NCBI RefSeq assembly: GCF_036186745.1
Contig: NZ_CP108086.1
Span: 124,001-188,000, forward strand
DNA from: Microbispora hainanensis
GTDB taxonomy: Bacteria > Actinomycetota > Actinomycetes > Streptosporangiales > Streptosporangiaceae
Direction of reading: 5' to 3'
Length of the DNA: 64,000 nt
Part shown: positions 37,592 to 45,864 of the stretch, in pieces
How the letters are laid out: the number at the start of each line of letters is the position of its first letter
Position numbering within the stretch: the stretch's first letter is position 1
Notes under the pieces: model-generated
The model's input: only the letters and a program-made list of their open reading frames with translations
Told to the model about the DNA's origin: nothing
Database searches by the model: none
Position numbers and translations under genes: made by a program

Positions 37592-38715
37592 ACATCGTCA
37601 TCGCGGGCGCGGCCGAGACCGACGAGCTCGGCAAGCTGCCCCACATGTCCACCACGCAGCTCCACCTCCAGGCCGCGCGCAACGCGCTCGCCGACGCCGG
37701 GATGACCAAGGACGACATCGACGGCGTCGCCACCGTCGGCGTGCCCGGCCCGATCCAGATCGCCCACGCGCTCGGGATCGCCCCGGCCTGGCTCGACGGC
37801 ACCGGGGTGGGCGGCTCGTCCTTCCTTTTCCACGTACGGCACGCCGCGGCGGCCATCCGGGCCGGGCTGTGCACCACCGTGCTCATCACGCACGGCGAGT
37901 CCGGGCGGTCGCGGGTCGGCGCGGCCCGGCCTGCCCTCGGCCCCGACTCGCTGATCGGCCAGTTCGAGCTGCCGTACGGCGTGCTCGGCCCGCCCACCAT
38001 GTTCACGCTGACGGCGCTGCGCTACATGAAGGAGACCGGGCTCACGCACGAGCAGCTCGCGGAGGTCGCGGTCGCGCAGCGCCGGTGGGCGCACCGCAAC
38101 CCCCGGGCCATGTATCAGGACCTGATCACCGTCGAGGACGTGCTCGCCTCCCGGATGGTCGCCTACCCCTTCCATTTGCTGGAATGCTGCCTCGTCACCG
38201 ACGGCGGCGGCGCGCTGATCGTGACGACCGAGGAGCGCGCCCGCAGGTCGCCGGTCCACCTGCTCGGCTCTGGCGAGTCGGCCGAGTCGCCGATCATCTC
38301 CCAGATGGAGGACTTCACCACCTCGGCCGCCTTCCGGCGCTCCGGCGAGGCCGCCTTCGCCGAGGCGGGCATCTCGCATGACGACGTGGACCACCTGATG
38401 ATCTACGACGCCTTCGCGCACGTGCCCATCTACGGCCTGGAAGACCTCGGCTTCGTCAAGCGCGGCGAGGCGGGGCCGTTCATCGCCGAGGGCCACACCT
38501 CCCCCGGCGGCCGCCTGCCGCTCAACACCAACGGCGGCGGCCTCTCCTACACCCACACCGGCATGTACGGGATGTTCGCCATCCAGGAGTCCGTACGGCA
38601 ACTGCGCGGCGAGGCCGCCGCCCAGGTGCCGGACGTCGAGGTCGGCGTCGTCCTCGGCAACGGCGGCATGTTCGCCTCCGCCGCCACCCTCGTCCTGTCG
38701 AACCGCCGTCCCTGA
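37588..38715 (+). CDS. Thiolase-like protein, possible Ltp2-type aldolase
   Basis: A 375-aa thiolase-superfamily protein. HLQAARNALADAGMTKDDID and NTNGGGLSYTHTGMYGM are typical of SCP-x/Ltp-like members. At the usual nucleophile position the sequence reads GTGVGGSSFLFHV, with no Cys, so thiolysis is unlikely. Ltp2-type aldolases also lack that Cys and use Tyr residues; Tyr in HLMIYDAF and TGMYGM are candidates. Coupling to a DUF35 gene fits an aldolase that removes a short acyl-CoA from a side chain. Function is inferred from family and context. Confidence 0.8.
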   Translation: MNIVIAGAAETDELGKLPHMSTTQLHLQAARNALADAGMTKDDIDGVATVGVPGPIQIAHALGIAPAWLDGTGVGGSSFLFHVRHAAAAIRAGLCTTVLITHGESGRSRVGAARPALGPDSLIGQFELPYGVLGPPTMFTLTALRYMKETGLTHEQLAEVAVAQRRWAHRNPRAMYQDLITVEDVLASRMVAYPFHLLECCLVTDGGGALIVTTEERARRSPVHLLGSGESAESPIISQMEDFTTSAAFRRSGEAAFAEAGISHDDVDHLMIYDAFAHVPIYGLEDLGFVKRGEAGPFIAEGHTSPGGRLPLNTNGGGLSYTHTGMYGMFAIQESVRQLRGEAAAQVPDVEVGVVLGNGGMFASAATLVLSNRRP

Positions 38716-38720
38716 GTCAC

Positions 38721-38747
38721 GGCCCTCCGGCGACCCGCCGGAGGGCC
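38721..38747 (+). terminator. Strong hairpin terminator after the thiolase-like gene
   Basis: GGCCCTCCGGCG and CGCCGGAGGGCC form a perfect 12-bp stem with an ACC loop, starting 5 bases after the stop codon. There is no U-run, as is common in actinomycetes. Confidence 0.75.
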
Positions 38748-38795
38748 GACGGCGGCGTACGCCGCTGTAATGGCCGACGCCCGCCCGACGACTAC

Positions 38796-38948
38796 ATGCC
38801 GAAGAACCGACACTCTTTCGACGAGATTCTGCGAGTGGAGCTGCTCAGCTATCGGGAGTCGCGGCGCATGCTCTACAGGCGGGTGATCGGTCTGTCGGAG
38901 CCGTACGTGGCGCTGTGCCATGCGCTCTCCGGCGGGTTGGCCCGTGAC
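38796..38948 (+). pseudogene. 5' part of a hypothetical gene split by an insertion sequence
   Basis: The first 51 codons (MPKNRHSFDEILRVELLSYR ... SGGLARD) end exactly where the IS256-type element begins. The 3' part continues at 42641 with LIRSARHVIRSATEHG. Joining the two at the duplicated target CCGTGAC restores one in-frame 236-aa protein. No family is recognised; it is helical and charged. Confidence 0.75.
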
Positions 38949-39005
38949 CGGTCGCGTCCTCGGAGCGGTGTAAAAGCTCAACGAGGTAGGTGCCGTGGGT
39001 TGATC

Positions 39006-39544
39006 TTAGGCAGCTGCCGTTTCGGGTGTCGAGTCGGTGGCTGGGGTGGTTGCCGGGCGGAGCCGGCTAGGCGGGGTAAGCAGGACTCGACGCAGGTCCT
39101 GCAGGATGCGCAGGCCCTTGGAGGTCATTGTGAAGCCGCGCCAGCCGCGGGCTGCCCGGTCGAGAACCGCCCACACCAGGCTGACGCAGGAGGTCTCGCC
39201 CGGGAAGCGGCCGATGACCTTGACACGGCGGCGGGTCTCACCGAAGGTCCGCTCGATGAAGTTGGAGTGCCGGATGCGCTTGTGATGCTCAAGCGGGAAG
39301 CGCAGATAGGTCGTCAGCGAGGCGCGGTCGGCCAGCAGGCTCTTGACCGCCGCCGGGTAGCGAGCCCCCCAGGTATCGGCGAAGGCGTCGATGCGCCGCT
39401 GCACCCAGGCGACCAGGTCCTGGCCCGGCTCAATCTCCTGATCGCCCTGTTGCAGCCCGCTGGTGTCGAAGATGTCCCAGAAGGCGGCCTTGACCTCGGC
39501 CTGATCGCCGGCACTGACCTTCGATAGGACGTTGCGGCATTTGT
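39006..39544 (-). pseudogene. C-terminal part of the IS256-type transposase
   Basis: Reading from CRNVLSKVSAGDQAEVKAAF through VQRRIDAFADTWGARYP to HSNFIERTFGETRRRVKVIG, this part has the third catalytic residue (Glu in IERTFGE) and the C-terminus ending TPETAAA. It is separated from the N-terminal part (41719-42541) by the nested ISAzo13-type element. Confidence 0.85.
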
Positions 39545-41718
39545 GAAGCCGTCAAGAAATAAGGCGTTGCTTCGTGATCTTCGGCTCGTTGAGATGGTAT
39601 GGCGATCTCCAGCGAGGTCCGCGGCCAACTCGCGCGGAAATTCGAGGCATTACGCCCGCATCTGAACGAACGACAGCATCGGCTGGTGCTGGCGACCGAG
39701 GCGCGGCTGCTGGGACACGGTGGGGTGCGGGCTGTCGCTCAGGCCGCTGGGGTCAGCGAGACGACCGTCCGTAACGGCATCTTCGAGCTGGAAGAAGGCC
39801 GGAAGCCGCTTCCGGCAGGTCGTGTCCGACGATCCGGGGGTGGTCGCAAGCGTGTTGAAGACGACGATCCGGCCGTCCTGACGGCGCTGCTGGGGCTGGT
39901 GGAGCCGGATGAGCGCGGCGACCCGCAGTCCCCGCTGCGGTGGACGACCAAGTCGCTACGCCACCTGGCCGCCGAGCTGACCCGGCAAGGACACGGTGTA
40001 TCGGCGCCCACGGTAGGACGATTGCTGAAGACGGCCGGGTTCAGCCTGCAAGCCAACGTCAAGACCCTCGAAGGCGCCCAGCACCCCGACCGTGACGCCC
40101 AGTTCCGCTATATCAACGAGCAGGTCAAAGCCCATCAGGCTGACGGCGAGCCGGTGATCAGCGTGGACACCAAGAAGCGGGAACAGCTGGGCCGGCTCCC
40201 GATGACCGGACGCGAGTGGCGCCCCAGGGGCGAGCCGATCGAGGTCGAAGACCACCACTTCTTCTTCTCCGGTCCGGACGTCGAGCAGGCGATCCCGTAC
40301 GGGATCTACGACATCACGGCCAACACCGGCTGGGTGAACGTCGGTGTCGACCATGACACCTCGGTGTTCGCGGTGGAGTCCATCCGCCGCTGGTGGAAAG
40401 CGCGCGGCCGCCACGACTACCCGTCCGCCTCACGGCTACTGATCACTGCGGACGCGGGCGGCTCCAACGGTTACCGTTATCGGGTCTGGAAGAGCGAACT
40501 GGCCGCGTTGGCCGCCGAGACCGGGCTGGTGATCACGGTCTGTCACTTCCCGCCCGGCACCTCCAAATGGAACAAGATCGAGCACCGGCTGTTCTCCCAC
40601 ATCACCCTCAACTGGCGCGGCAGGCCCCTGACCAGTCATGACGTAGTGGTCAACACCATCGCTTCCACCCAGACCAGTACCGGACTGCGGGTGGAGGCGG
40701 TTTTGGACACCGGCGACTACCCGACCGGTGTCGCGATCAGCAAGGAGCGCTTCGCCGCCCTGCCCCTGGAACGACACGCCACCCACGGCACCTGGAACTA
40801 CACCCTGCGCCCAGTAATGGCCGACGACCCGGCCACGTCCCAGCCGGTGAGCGAGGGCGACGGACCCGCGCAGCGGCGCCAGGCCATGCTGCTGCGTCTG
40901 GCCGATCCGCGGCTGACCGGCATGAGCACCCCTCAACTACGCCAGCTGGCCACCGCGCTCGCGCCTGCACAGGCCGCCCGCACCCAGGAACGGCACAGCC
41001 GGCAACGCGGCGGCCGAGCTCGGCGCGCCACCGGCAACCTCCGCGCCAAGCCCTTGTTCGACGCCGCCGCCCGCCTCCTGCTCACGCTCCTCTACCAGCG
41101 GCAGGTCTGTTCCATGAAGGTCCTGGCCGACCTTCTGGAGGTCACCGACGTCTGCATCGCCGACCTGGTGAAGGAGACCCGCAGAGTCTTGGAAGACCAC
41201 GGCCACCACGCCGGAGCCGCTCAGGTCCGCTTCGCCAAACCCGCCGCTCTCCTCGGCTTCTTGGACACCGGCCAGCGCCCCGCACGAGCCGTGATCATCG
41301 ATCAACTATCCCATCCGGTTCTGACCGGGATCAGCCGCGACGAACTCCGTCTCCTCATCCAGCGCCTCGCCGCAGCACAGGTCGCTCAAGGCGAGCGCCT
41401 CGGCTACCAGCGGCGGGGCGGGCACCGCCAGCCCGGGACCCGATCCGGCGTCTTCCCCCAGAAGATCAGCAACAGCGAACGGGTCGTGCTCACGATTCTC
41501 TACCAGCGGAAACTCTGCACGATGGATGTCCTGGCCGACGTTCTAGGCGATGTCAGCAGATCGTCCATCGGCAACGTCATCCGCGAAACCCGTCCCCTGC
41601 TCCAGCAAGCAGGCCACATTCCCCCCGACGCGCCAATCCGATACCGCACTGCAGCAAATCTGCTCGCCGCAGTGCCAAACGACCGCGACACACCGACAAG
41701 TTGATCTTTTACGGCTTC
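39545..41718 (+). mobile_element. ISAzo13-type element inserted in the IS256 transposase
   Basis: The element runs from GAAGCCGTCAAGAAATAA to TTGATCTTTTACGGCTTC, whose reverse complement is GAAGCCGTAAAAGATCAA, giving terminal inverted repeats of about 18 bp. TGT flanks both sides as a short target duplication. Removing the element with one copy rebuilds the IS256 transposase around VIHKCRNV. It holds one intact long transposase gene and is the younger insertion. Confidence 0.85.
39599..41704 (+). CDS. ISAzo13-type transposase with long duplicated C-terminal extension
   Basis: A 701-aa protein. The first ~425 residues are a standard ISAzo13 transposase: an N-terminal HTH (VRAVAQAAGVSETTVRNGI), then the DDE set in ISVDTKKREQLG, LLITADAGGSNGYR and SKWNKIEHRLFSHI. 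The remaining ~275 residues hold two related ~115-residue units: LADPRLTGMSTPQLRQL with LLTLLYQRQVCSMKVLADLL, and LSHPVLTGISRDELRLL with VLTILYQRKLCTMDVLADVL. These look like extra helix-turn-helix modules made by duplication. The usual family protein ends before them. The gene is intact and the element may be active. Confidence 0.9.
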   Translation: MAISSEVRGQLARKFEALRPHLNERQHRLVLATEARLLGHGGVRAVAQAAGVSETTVRNGIFELEEGRKPLPAGRVRRSGGGRKRVEDDDPAVLTALLGLVEPDERGDPQSPLRWTTKSLRHLAAELTRQGHGVSAPTVGRLLKTAGFSLQANVKTLEGAQHPDRDAQFRYINEQVKAHQADGEPVISVDTKKREQLGRLPMTGREWRPRGEPIEVEDHHFFFSGPDVEQAIPYGIYDITANTGWVNVGVDHDTSVFAVESIRRWWKARGRHDYPSASRLLITADAGGSNGYRYRVWKSELAALAAETGLVITVCHFPPGTSKWNKIEHRLFSHITLNWRGRPLTSHDVVVNTIASTQTSTGLRVEAVLDTGDYPTGVAISKERFAALPLERHATHGTWNYTLRPVMADDPATSQPVSEGDGPAQRRQAMLLRLADPRLTGMSTPQLRQLATALAPAQAARTQERHSRQRGGRARRATGNLRAKPLFDAAARLLLTLLYQRQVCSMKVLADLLEVTDVCIADLVKETRRVLEDHGHHAGAAQVRFAKPAALLGFLDTGQRPARAVIIDQLSHPVLTGISRDELRLLIQRLAAAQVAQGERLGYQRRGGHRQPGTRSGVFPQKISNSERVVLTILYQRKLCTMDVLADVLGDVSRSSIGNVIRETRPLLQQAGHIPPDAPIRYRTAANLLAAVPNDRDTPTS

Positions 41719-42541
41719 TGTGGATCACGCAGCGCTGACGCAGCGAGGCCGGGAAGACCTGCTCGGCGGCGGTAATGAGGCCCGGTGCGCCGTCGGAGAT
41801 GACCAGCAGTGGCGGGCGCAAGCCGCGTGCGGCCAGGCCGGTGAGGAAGTCATGCCAGGCGTCGGTGGATTCTGCGGCGGCCGGGGCCAGGCCGATGAAG
41901 ACAGGTTTGCCGTCGGTGGTGATGCCCCAGGCGGCCAGGATGGGTTCGGCCCGGCTGCCGTCGTGCATCTTGAAGTGCGAGGCGTCGCAGAAGAGATAGT
42001 CCAGCTCGACGCCGTGCAGGTCGCGGTGACACCAGGCGTCGTACTCGGTGACGATGGCCTGGCAGATGGCTGAGACCGTCGACTTGGACAGTGCGGCCTC
42101 CGGGCCGAGGGCGTCGGCCAGGGCGCCCTCGACGTCGCGTACCGATAAGCCGCGCACGAACGAGGCGATGACCAGTGTCTCCAGCGCGTTGGTGCGGGTC
42201 ACGCCGGTGCCGAACAGGCGGGAGGCGAACTTTTCGGTGGTGCCCCGCAACTTCGGGCGCGCGATGGTGACCAGCCCGGTGGTGGTCTTGATCGTGGTCG
42301 GGCAGTGCCCGTTGCGGTGACCGGGCCGTACGATCTGCCGGCCGTCGTCGGCGGCGGCGGCCCGTTGGTATCGGGCGCGGCCGAGGAAGGCGTCCACCTC
42401 GGCTTCGACGGCGGTCTGGATGATCAGGCGGGCACCGAGACGGGCGACGTCTTCGATGACCTCGACCAGGTCACGGCCCTCGGCGAACAGGGCGTCGATC
42501 TCGGCGCGGATGGCCTGAACGGGCGGTAGTGTGCCTGCCAC
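41719..42541 (-). pseudogene. N-terminal part of the IS256-type transposase
   Basis: From MAGTLPPVQAIRAEIDALFA to FPASLRQRCVIH this is the N-terminal two thirds of an IS256 transposase, with the first two catalytic Asp residues in LFCDASHFKM and LVISDGAPGL. The frame is cut by the ISAzo13-type element and a short run-on frame follows. Confidence 0.88.
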
Positions 42542-42640
42542 GAGCGTAGGTCCTTGCGTTGTGCGAACTTTGGACGGTTCAGCACGGCAACCTACGCTCG
42601 TTCACTTTTACACCGCATCCCGGACGCGACCGTCCGTGAC

Positions 42641-43198
42641 CTTATTCGTTCGGCTCGGCACGTCATCCGATCGGCCACGGAGCACGGGAAGCCCGACGAG
42701 TTCGATTCGATCGTGAGACGTCTGGTCAGAGACGACGTCCGGCGGAAGACGGGAGCATTGAGCCAGATCGAGGCCATCAGGAATGACACCGCGCTGCTTC
42801 ACGTGCTCCACAGGGTCAAGGTCGGATATTACGCCGAGAAGGAGCTGTCCGACCTGCTCCATGACGTCCGGGCCACATCGCCGGAAGTGCACGGGAAACC
42901 CGGCGAGGAAGCCGACCTCCTGCGCCGCGAGTTGATCGCCTTCCTCTGTCTGTCGATGACGTTGGAAGACGTGTTCAACGAACGCCTCGACGAGGACCGG
43001 GTGAGATCCGCCGCCGACGACTCACACGGGCAGTGCCTGTTCGACATACTGGTGTCCGCTCGCTCGGCCCTCGGCACGAACACGGAGCTGGCGTGGAGAC
43101 TGACGAGCGAAGCACGCTCGGCCTGGGGCCTGGACAGCTGGGACAACGAGGCCGAGTGGCACGGCCCCTTCGGAGTGCAGCCGTCTCCGACCCTCTGA
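42641..43198 (+). pseudogene. 3' part of the split hypothetical gene
   Basis: The last 185 codons of the gene begun at 38796, from LIRSARHVIRSATEHGKPDE to a Trp-containing tail (WDNEAEWHGPFGVQPSP). No start codon or ribosome site lies at its head, in keeping with a gene body cut by insertion. A small chance open frame extends into the IS end. The family is unknown. Confidence 0.7.
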
Positions 43199-43276
43199 CC
43201 GCTCCGTCGGCGGCGCTTCGGCACGTCAGACCGTAGGCTTGGCTCCGTCGAGTGGACAGTGACGAGGAGAAGCTGG

Positions 43277-43903
43277 ATGGCAGCTCTGCCGGATGACAGT
43301 TGGCTTCTCAGCATTCGCCCTCAACCCGCCCGTGTCACGGCGGAGGAGTACGACGCGCTCCCCGAGGAGATCGCCAAGGCCATCGAGATCGTCGACGGTT
43401 ACGTGGTCTACTGCGCGGCTCCCACACCTGATCACCAGACCGCCGGCAGGCGACTGGCGAACCTGCTGGAGCGACATGCCCGTGCCGCCATGAGCAAGGG
43501 GCATGAGTGCCTCACTGTCAACAACGACGTGGATCTGCGCCTGAGGGACGTGCCGTTGCTCAACCGCAGGCCCGATGTCGCGCTCTACCGGTGCCTCGAC
43601 CGAGAGCGGGGCGAGCGTCTGCGCGCCGAGCACGCGCTGCTTGTCGTGGAGATCGTGTCTCCGGGATCGGAGACCCAGGACACGACGGACAAGCTCGGTG
43701 AGTATGCCAAGGCCGGCATCCCGCACTACTGGATCGTCCGTATCGACGGCACCGGCATATCGGCGATCGAACGCTATCGGCTGGACCGGGCGGCGATGCT
43801 CTACAAGCACATCGGCACCCTCATGAAGGACGAGCCTGGGGAGGCTCCCGTCGTGAGCAACCCGATCCCCATCACCCTCGACTGGGCCGAGCTTCAGTTC
43901 TGA
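43277..43903 (+). CDS. Uma2-family (DUF820) nuclease-like protein
   Basis: A 208-aa protein of the Uma2 group, related to restriction-endonuclease folds: VTAEEYDALPEEIAKAIEIV, then RPDVALYR and LLVVEIVSPGSETQDTTDKL, the D...ExV set of PD-(D/E)xK enzymes, and YAKAGIPHYWIVR. The ATG at 43277 is preceded by GAGGAG. Uma2 genes are abundant in actinomycetes and have no settled role. No partner gene is evident. Confidence 0.88.
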   Translation: MAALPDDSWLLSIRPQPARVTAEEYDALPEEIAKAIEIVDGYVVYCAAPTPDHQTAGRRLANLLERHARAAMSKGHECLTVNNDVDLRLRDVPLLNRRPDVALYRCLDRERGERLRAEHALLVVEIVSPGSETQDTTDKLGEYAKAGIPHYWIVRIDGTGISAIERYRLDRAAMLYKHIGTLMKDEPGEAPVVSNPIPITLDWAELQF

Positions 43904-43921
43904 ACCCGTTCGGCGGCAGGC

Positions 43922-44260
43922 TCATATGGGGAGGGCGTCTCCGGGGAAGCCGTGGCAGGGGTGGACCTCGCAGCGCATCATTCCCGCTTGGACACAGGGG
44001 TCCCCGGCCATGATCTCCGCGGCTTCCCCGGCCGGCACGGTCATGATCGCGACGCCCGCCACCGTGTCGGAGGCGACCGGGCACAGGATCGCGATCACCC
44101 CCTCGGCGCGCAGCGACACCATGCGCCGCTGGTGTTCGAGTTCGATGGCGTCCGCGCCGTCCATGGTCCGTTCCGGCCCCCACTGGAGGAGTGCCAGGCT
44201 GTAGGGCTTCGCGGTCGCGGCCAGAGCCCGGATCTGTTCGTCGGTCACGGTCGTGCTCAT
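43922..44260 (-). CDS. YciI-like protein
   Basis: A 112-aa protein with a ferredoxin-like alpha/beta pattern: YSLALLQWGPERTMDGADAI, LEHQRRMVSLRAEGVIAI and ASDTVAGVAIMTVPAGEAAE fit the YCII-related family. Cys residues (ILCPVA, GDPCVQ) are not in a known motif. It follows the VOC gene by 9 bp and is probably co-transcribed with it under the HxlR-type regulator. Confidence 0.7.
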   Translation of the reverse strand: MSTTVTDEQIRALAATAKPYSLALLQWGPERTMDGADAIELEHQRRMVSLRAEGVIAILCPVASDTVAGVAIMTVPAGEAAEIMAGDPCVQAGMMRCEVHPCHGFPGDALPI

Positions 44261-44269
44261 GATGTCTCC

Positions 44270-44713
44270 CTACTTCTCGATGCGCTCGGCCAGCGAGACG
44301 ATGATTCCTTCGGGCCCGCGGACGTAGGCCATCCGCCACACGCCTTCGTATTCGCCGACGCCTCCCACCAGGCCGTATCCCGCGGCGGCGGCGTGCTCGA
44401 CCGCGGCGTGGAGGTCGTGCACCTCGAAGGCGACGTTGCGCAGGCCCAGCTCGTTGGCCGGCGCGGCGGGCGAACCCTGGAGGTGGTCCGGCCGCGTGAA
44501 GCTGGACAGCTCCAGCGTCGTGCCTCCGCCGGGGGCGCGCAGCATGACGATCTCGGTGCGGGCGCCGGTCATGCCGATCACCGTGTCGAGGAACTCGCCT
44601 TCGACGGCCACCTTCGGATCGGCCTCCAGGCCGAGGCCGACGAAGAACGCCGTCACGGCATCGAGGTCGGCGACGGTGATGCCGACGTGGTCGAAGCGCC
44701 TGACGAAGGTCAT
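44270..44713 (-). CDS. VOC-family protein under HxlR control
   Basis: A 147-aa vicinal-oxygen-chelate protein: RRFDHVGITVADLDAVTAFF (first His ligand), then NVAFEVHDLHAAVEHAAAAG and YVRGPEGIIVSLAERI (terminal Glu ligand). This is the epimerase/lactoylglutathione-lyase-like arrangement. The ATG at 44713 was chosen at the start of similarity; an upstream frame overlaps the divergent regulator and is unlikely. The gene is divergent from an HxlR gene with two operator palindromes between them. Confidence 0.85.
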   Translation of the reverse strand: MTFVRRFDHVGITVADLDAVTAFFVGLGLEADPKVAVEGEFLDTVIGMTGARTEIVMLRAPGGGTTLELSSFTRPDHLQGSPAAPANELGLRNVAFEVHDLHAAVEHAAAAGYGLVGGVGEYEGVWRMAYVRGPEGIIVSLAERIEK

Positions 44714-44728
44714 GGGATTCCCTTTCAG

Positions 44729-44778
44729 GGTTTCTTGAAGAGACCCCAAAGGTAACACCTTAAGTTCCTTGAGGGAAC
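44729..44778. promoter_or_regulatory. Two operator palindromes between VOC and HxlR genes
   Basis: GGTTTCTTGAAGAGACC (44729-44745, one arm mismatch) and GTTCCTTGAGGGAAC (44764-44778, one arm mismatch) share the core TTCyTTGA and lie 35 bp apart, on one face of the helix to within a fraction of a turn. They are likely sites for the adjacent HxlR-type protein. Confidence 0.7.
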
Positions 44779-44799
44779 CCCGGTTGATAGACTGCCGCC

Positions 44800-45249
44800 A
44801 TGCAGCGAACGCAGTTCGGGGACATGGCGTGTTCCATCGCGCGCACCTTGGACGTGATCGGCGAACCCTGGTCACCACTGATCCTGCGCGACGTGTGGGC
44901 CGGGATACGCCGCTTCGACCACATCCAGGCGGACCTGGGAATCTCTCGCAAGGTGCTCACCGAGCGGCTCAACCACCTGGTCGAACAGGGCGTGCTCGAA
45001 CGGCAGCCCTACGACGCCCGCCCCCGCTACGAGTATCACCTCACCGCCAAGGGCGCCGAGCTCGTCGAGATGCTCATGGTGATGGCCCGGTGGGGTGACC
45101 GCTGGCTCGCCGGCGAGGCGGGGCCGCCCGTCCTCTACCGTCACCATGCCTGCGGGCAGATCGCCCACGTCGACCCCCGCTGCAGTCACTGCGGAGAGCC
45201 GATGCACGCCGGCGACGTCGACCTCCTCCCCGGCCCTGGTGCGGCCTGA
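44800..45249 (+). CDS. HxlR-family transcriptional regulator
   Basis: A 149-aa protein. CSIARTLDVIGEPWSPLILR is the HxlR signature, with IQADLGISRKVLTERLNHLV as the recognition helix and wing. Beyond the usual end there is a Cys/His cluster, HHACGQIAHVDPRCSHCGEP, which could bind zinc. HxlR proteins often sense electrophiles or redox changes; here the likely target is the divergent VOC-YciI pair. Confidence 0.88.
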   Translation: MQRTQFGDMACSIARTLDVIGEPWSPLILRDVWAGIRRFDHIQADLGISRKVLTERLNHLVEQGVLERQPYDARPRYEYHLTAKGAELVEMLMVMARWGDRWLAGEAGPPVLYRHHACGQIAHVDPRCSHCGEPMHAGDVDLLPGPGAA

Positions 45250-45285
45250 CGGCCGAAGGTCGCTTGGGTGGGGGACGGCGCCGCC

Positions 45286-45711
45286 TCAGTAGGGCTCGAA
45301 GGTCACCGCGCAGGGAACGCCGTTGAGCGTGAAGCCGCTGGGGTGTTCGTCGGCCCCGTAGGCGTTGAAACCGATATAGAAGCTCGTGCCGGGATCGATG
45401 CTCGGCTGCCAGCTCGAAGCGGCCTGAACGCTCGGTGGAGTCTGGGAGAAAGTCGCGTTCCACCCCTGAATGAGCGTCTGGCTTCCAGGGAAGACGAACT
45501 GCAGGATCCAGGGGCTGAACGCCCGGGTCCCGGTATTGGTGATCGTCACACTGGTCGTGAACCCGGTGATCCATCCAAGGCTGGCGTAGGTCACCGCACA
45601 GTCGTACCCGGCCGGCACGTCCGTGGGCGCCGCCTGGGCGGGCCCCGTCAACACCGTGGCCAGGAGAAGCCCGGCGATACCGATCCCCGACGAAGCCCGC
45701 AGAAAACGCAT
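45286..45711 (-). CDS. Secreted stand-alone CBM2-type protein, copy 1
   Basis: A 141-aa protein: a Sec signal peptide ending near GPAQAAP, then a single carbohydrate-binding-module-2-like domain (CAVTYASLGWITGFTTSVTI, FSPWILQFVFPGSQTLIQGW, GFNAYGADEHPSGFTLNGVP). Two Cys near the ends of the domain can form the typical disulfide. No catalytic domain is present, so it would bind cellulose or chitin outside the cell. Its paralogue is at 48836, and both have the same promoter. Confidence 0.88.
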   Translation of the reverse strand: MRFLRASSGIGIAGLLLATVLTGPAQAAPTDVPAGYDCAVTYASLGWITGFTTSVTITNTGTRAFSPWILQFVFPGSQTLIQGWNATFSQTPPSVQAASSWQPSIDPGTSFYIGFNAYGADEHPSGFTLNGVPCAVTFEPY

Positions 45712-45756
45712 CGATCCCCCTCAGGGCGGCGTTCCGTGACAACCCATTTCGATGTG

Positions 45757-45785
45757 ATCGTGAGCCGCTCGAAATGCGCTGTCAA
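45757..45785 (-). promoter_or_regulatory. Sigma-70-type promoter of CBM2 copy 1
   Basis: On the minus strand TTGACA (45785-45780) and CACGAT (45762-45757) are separated by 17 bp. The same pair with the same spacing precedes CBM2 copy 2, within about 100 bp of conserved upstream sequence. Confidence 0.75.
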
Positions 45786-45864
45786 ACAATTCCCGGGACA
45801 TATTCGCAACACCTTGGCCCTGCCATACGTACGTTCGCCGCTTCGGCCGGCCGCGCTGAAAGTT

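Larger units (their letters stand above)
38949..42632 (-). mobile_element. IS256-family element carrying a nested ISAzo13-type element
   Basis: The ends are imperfect inverted repeats: CGGTCGCGTCC, then GGTGTAAAAG and a further AACGAG and GTAGGT match on both sides (38949-38999 against 42575-42632, inverted). The flanking sequences CCCGTGAC (38941-38948) and TCCGTGAC (42633-42640) are a target duplication with one mismatch in eight. Without the nested element it is about 1.5 kb, normal for IS256. Its transposase is split, so it cannot move by itself. Confidence 0.85.

Noticed and set aside
38967..42614. IS256 ends at the GGTGTAAAAG repeats themselves
   Set aside because: Flanks there give no target duplication. 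Extending to CGGTCGCGTCC on both sides gives matching 8-bp flanks (7 of 8) and an in-frame restored gene.
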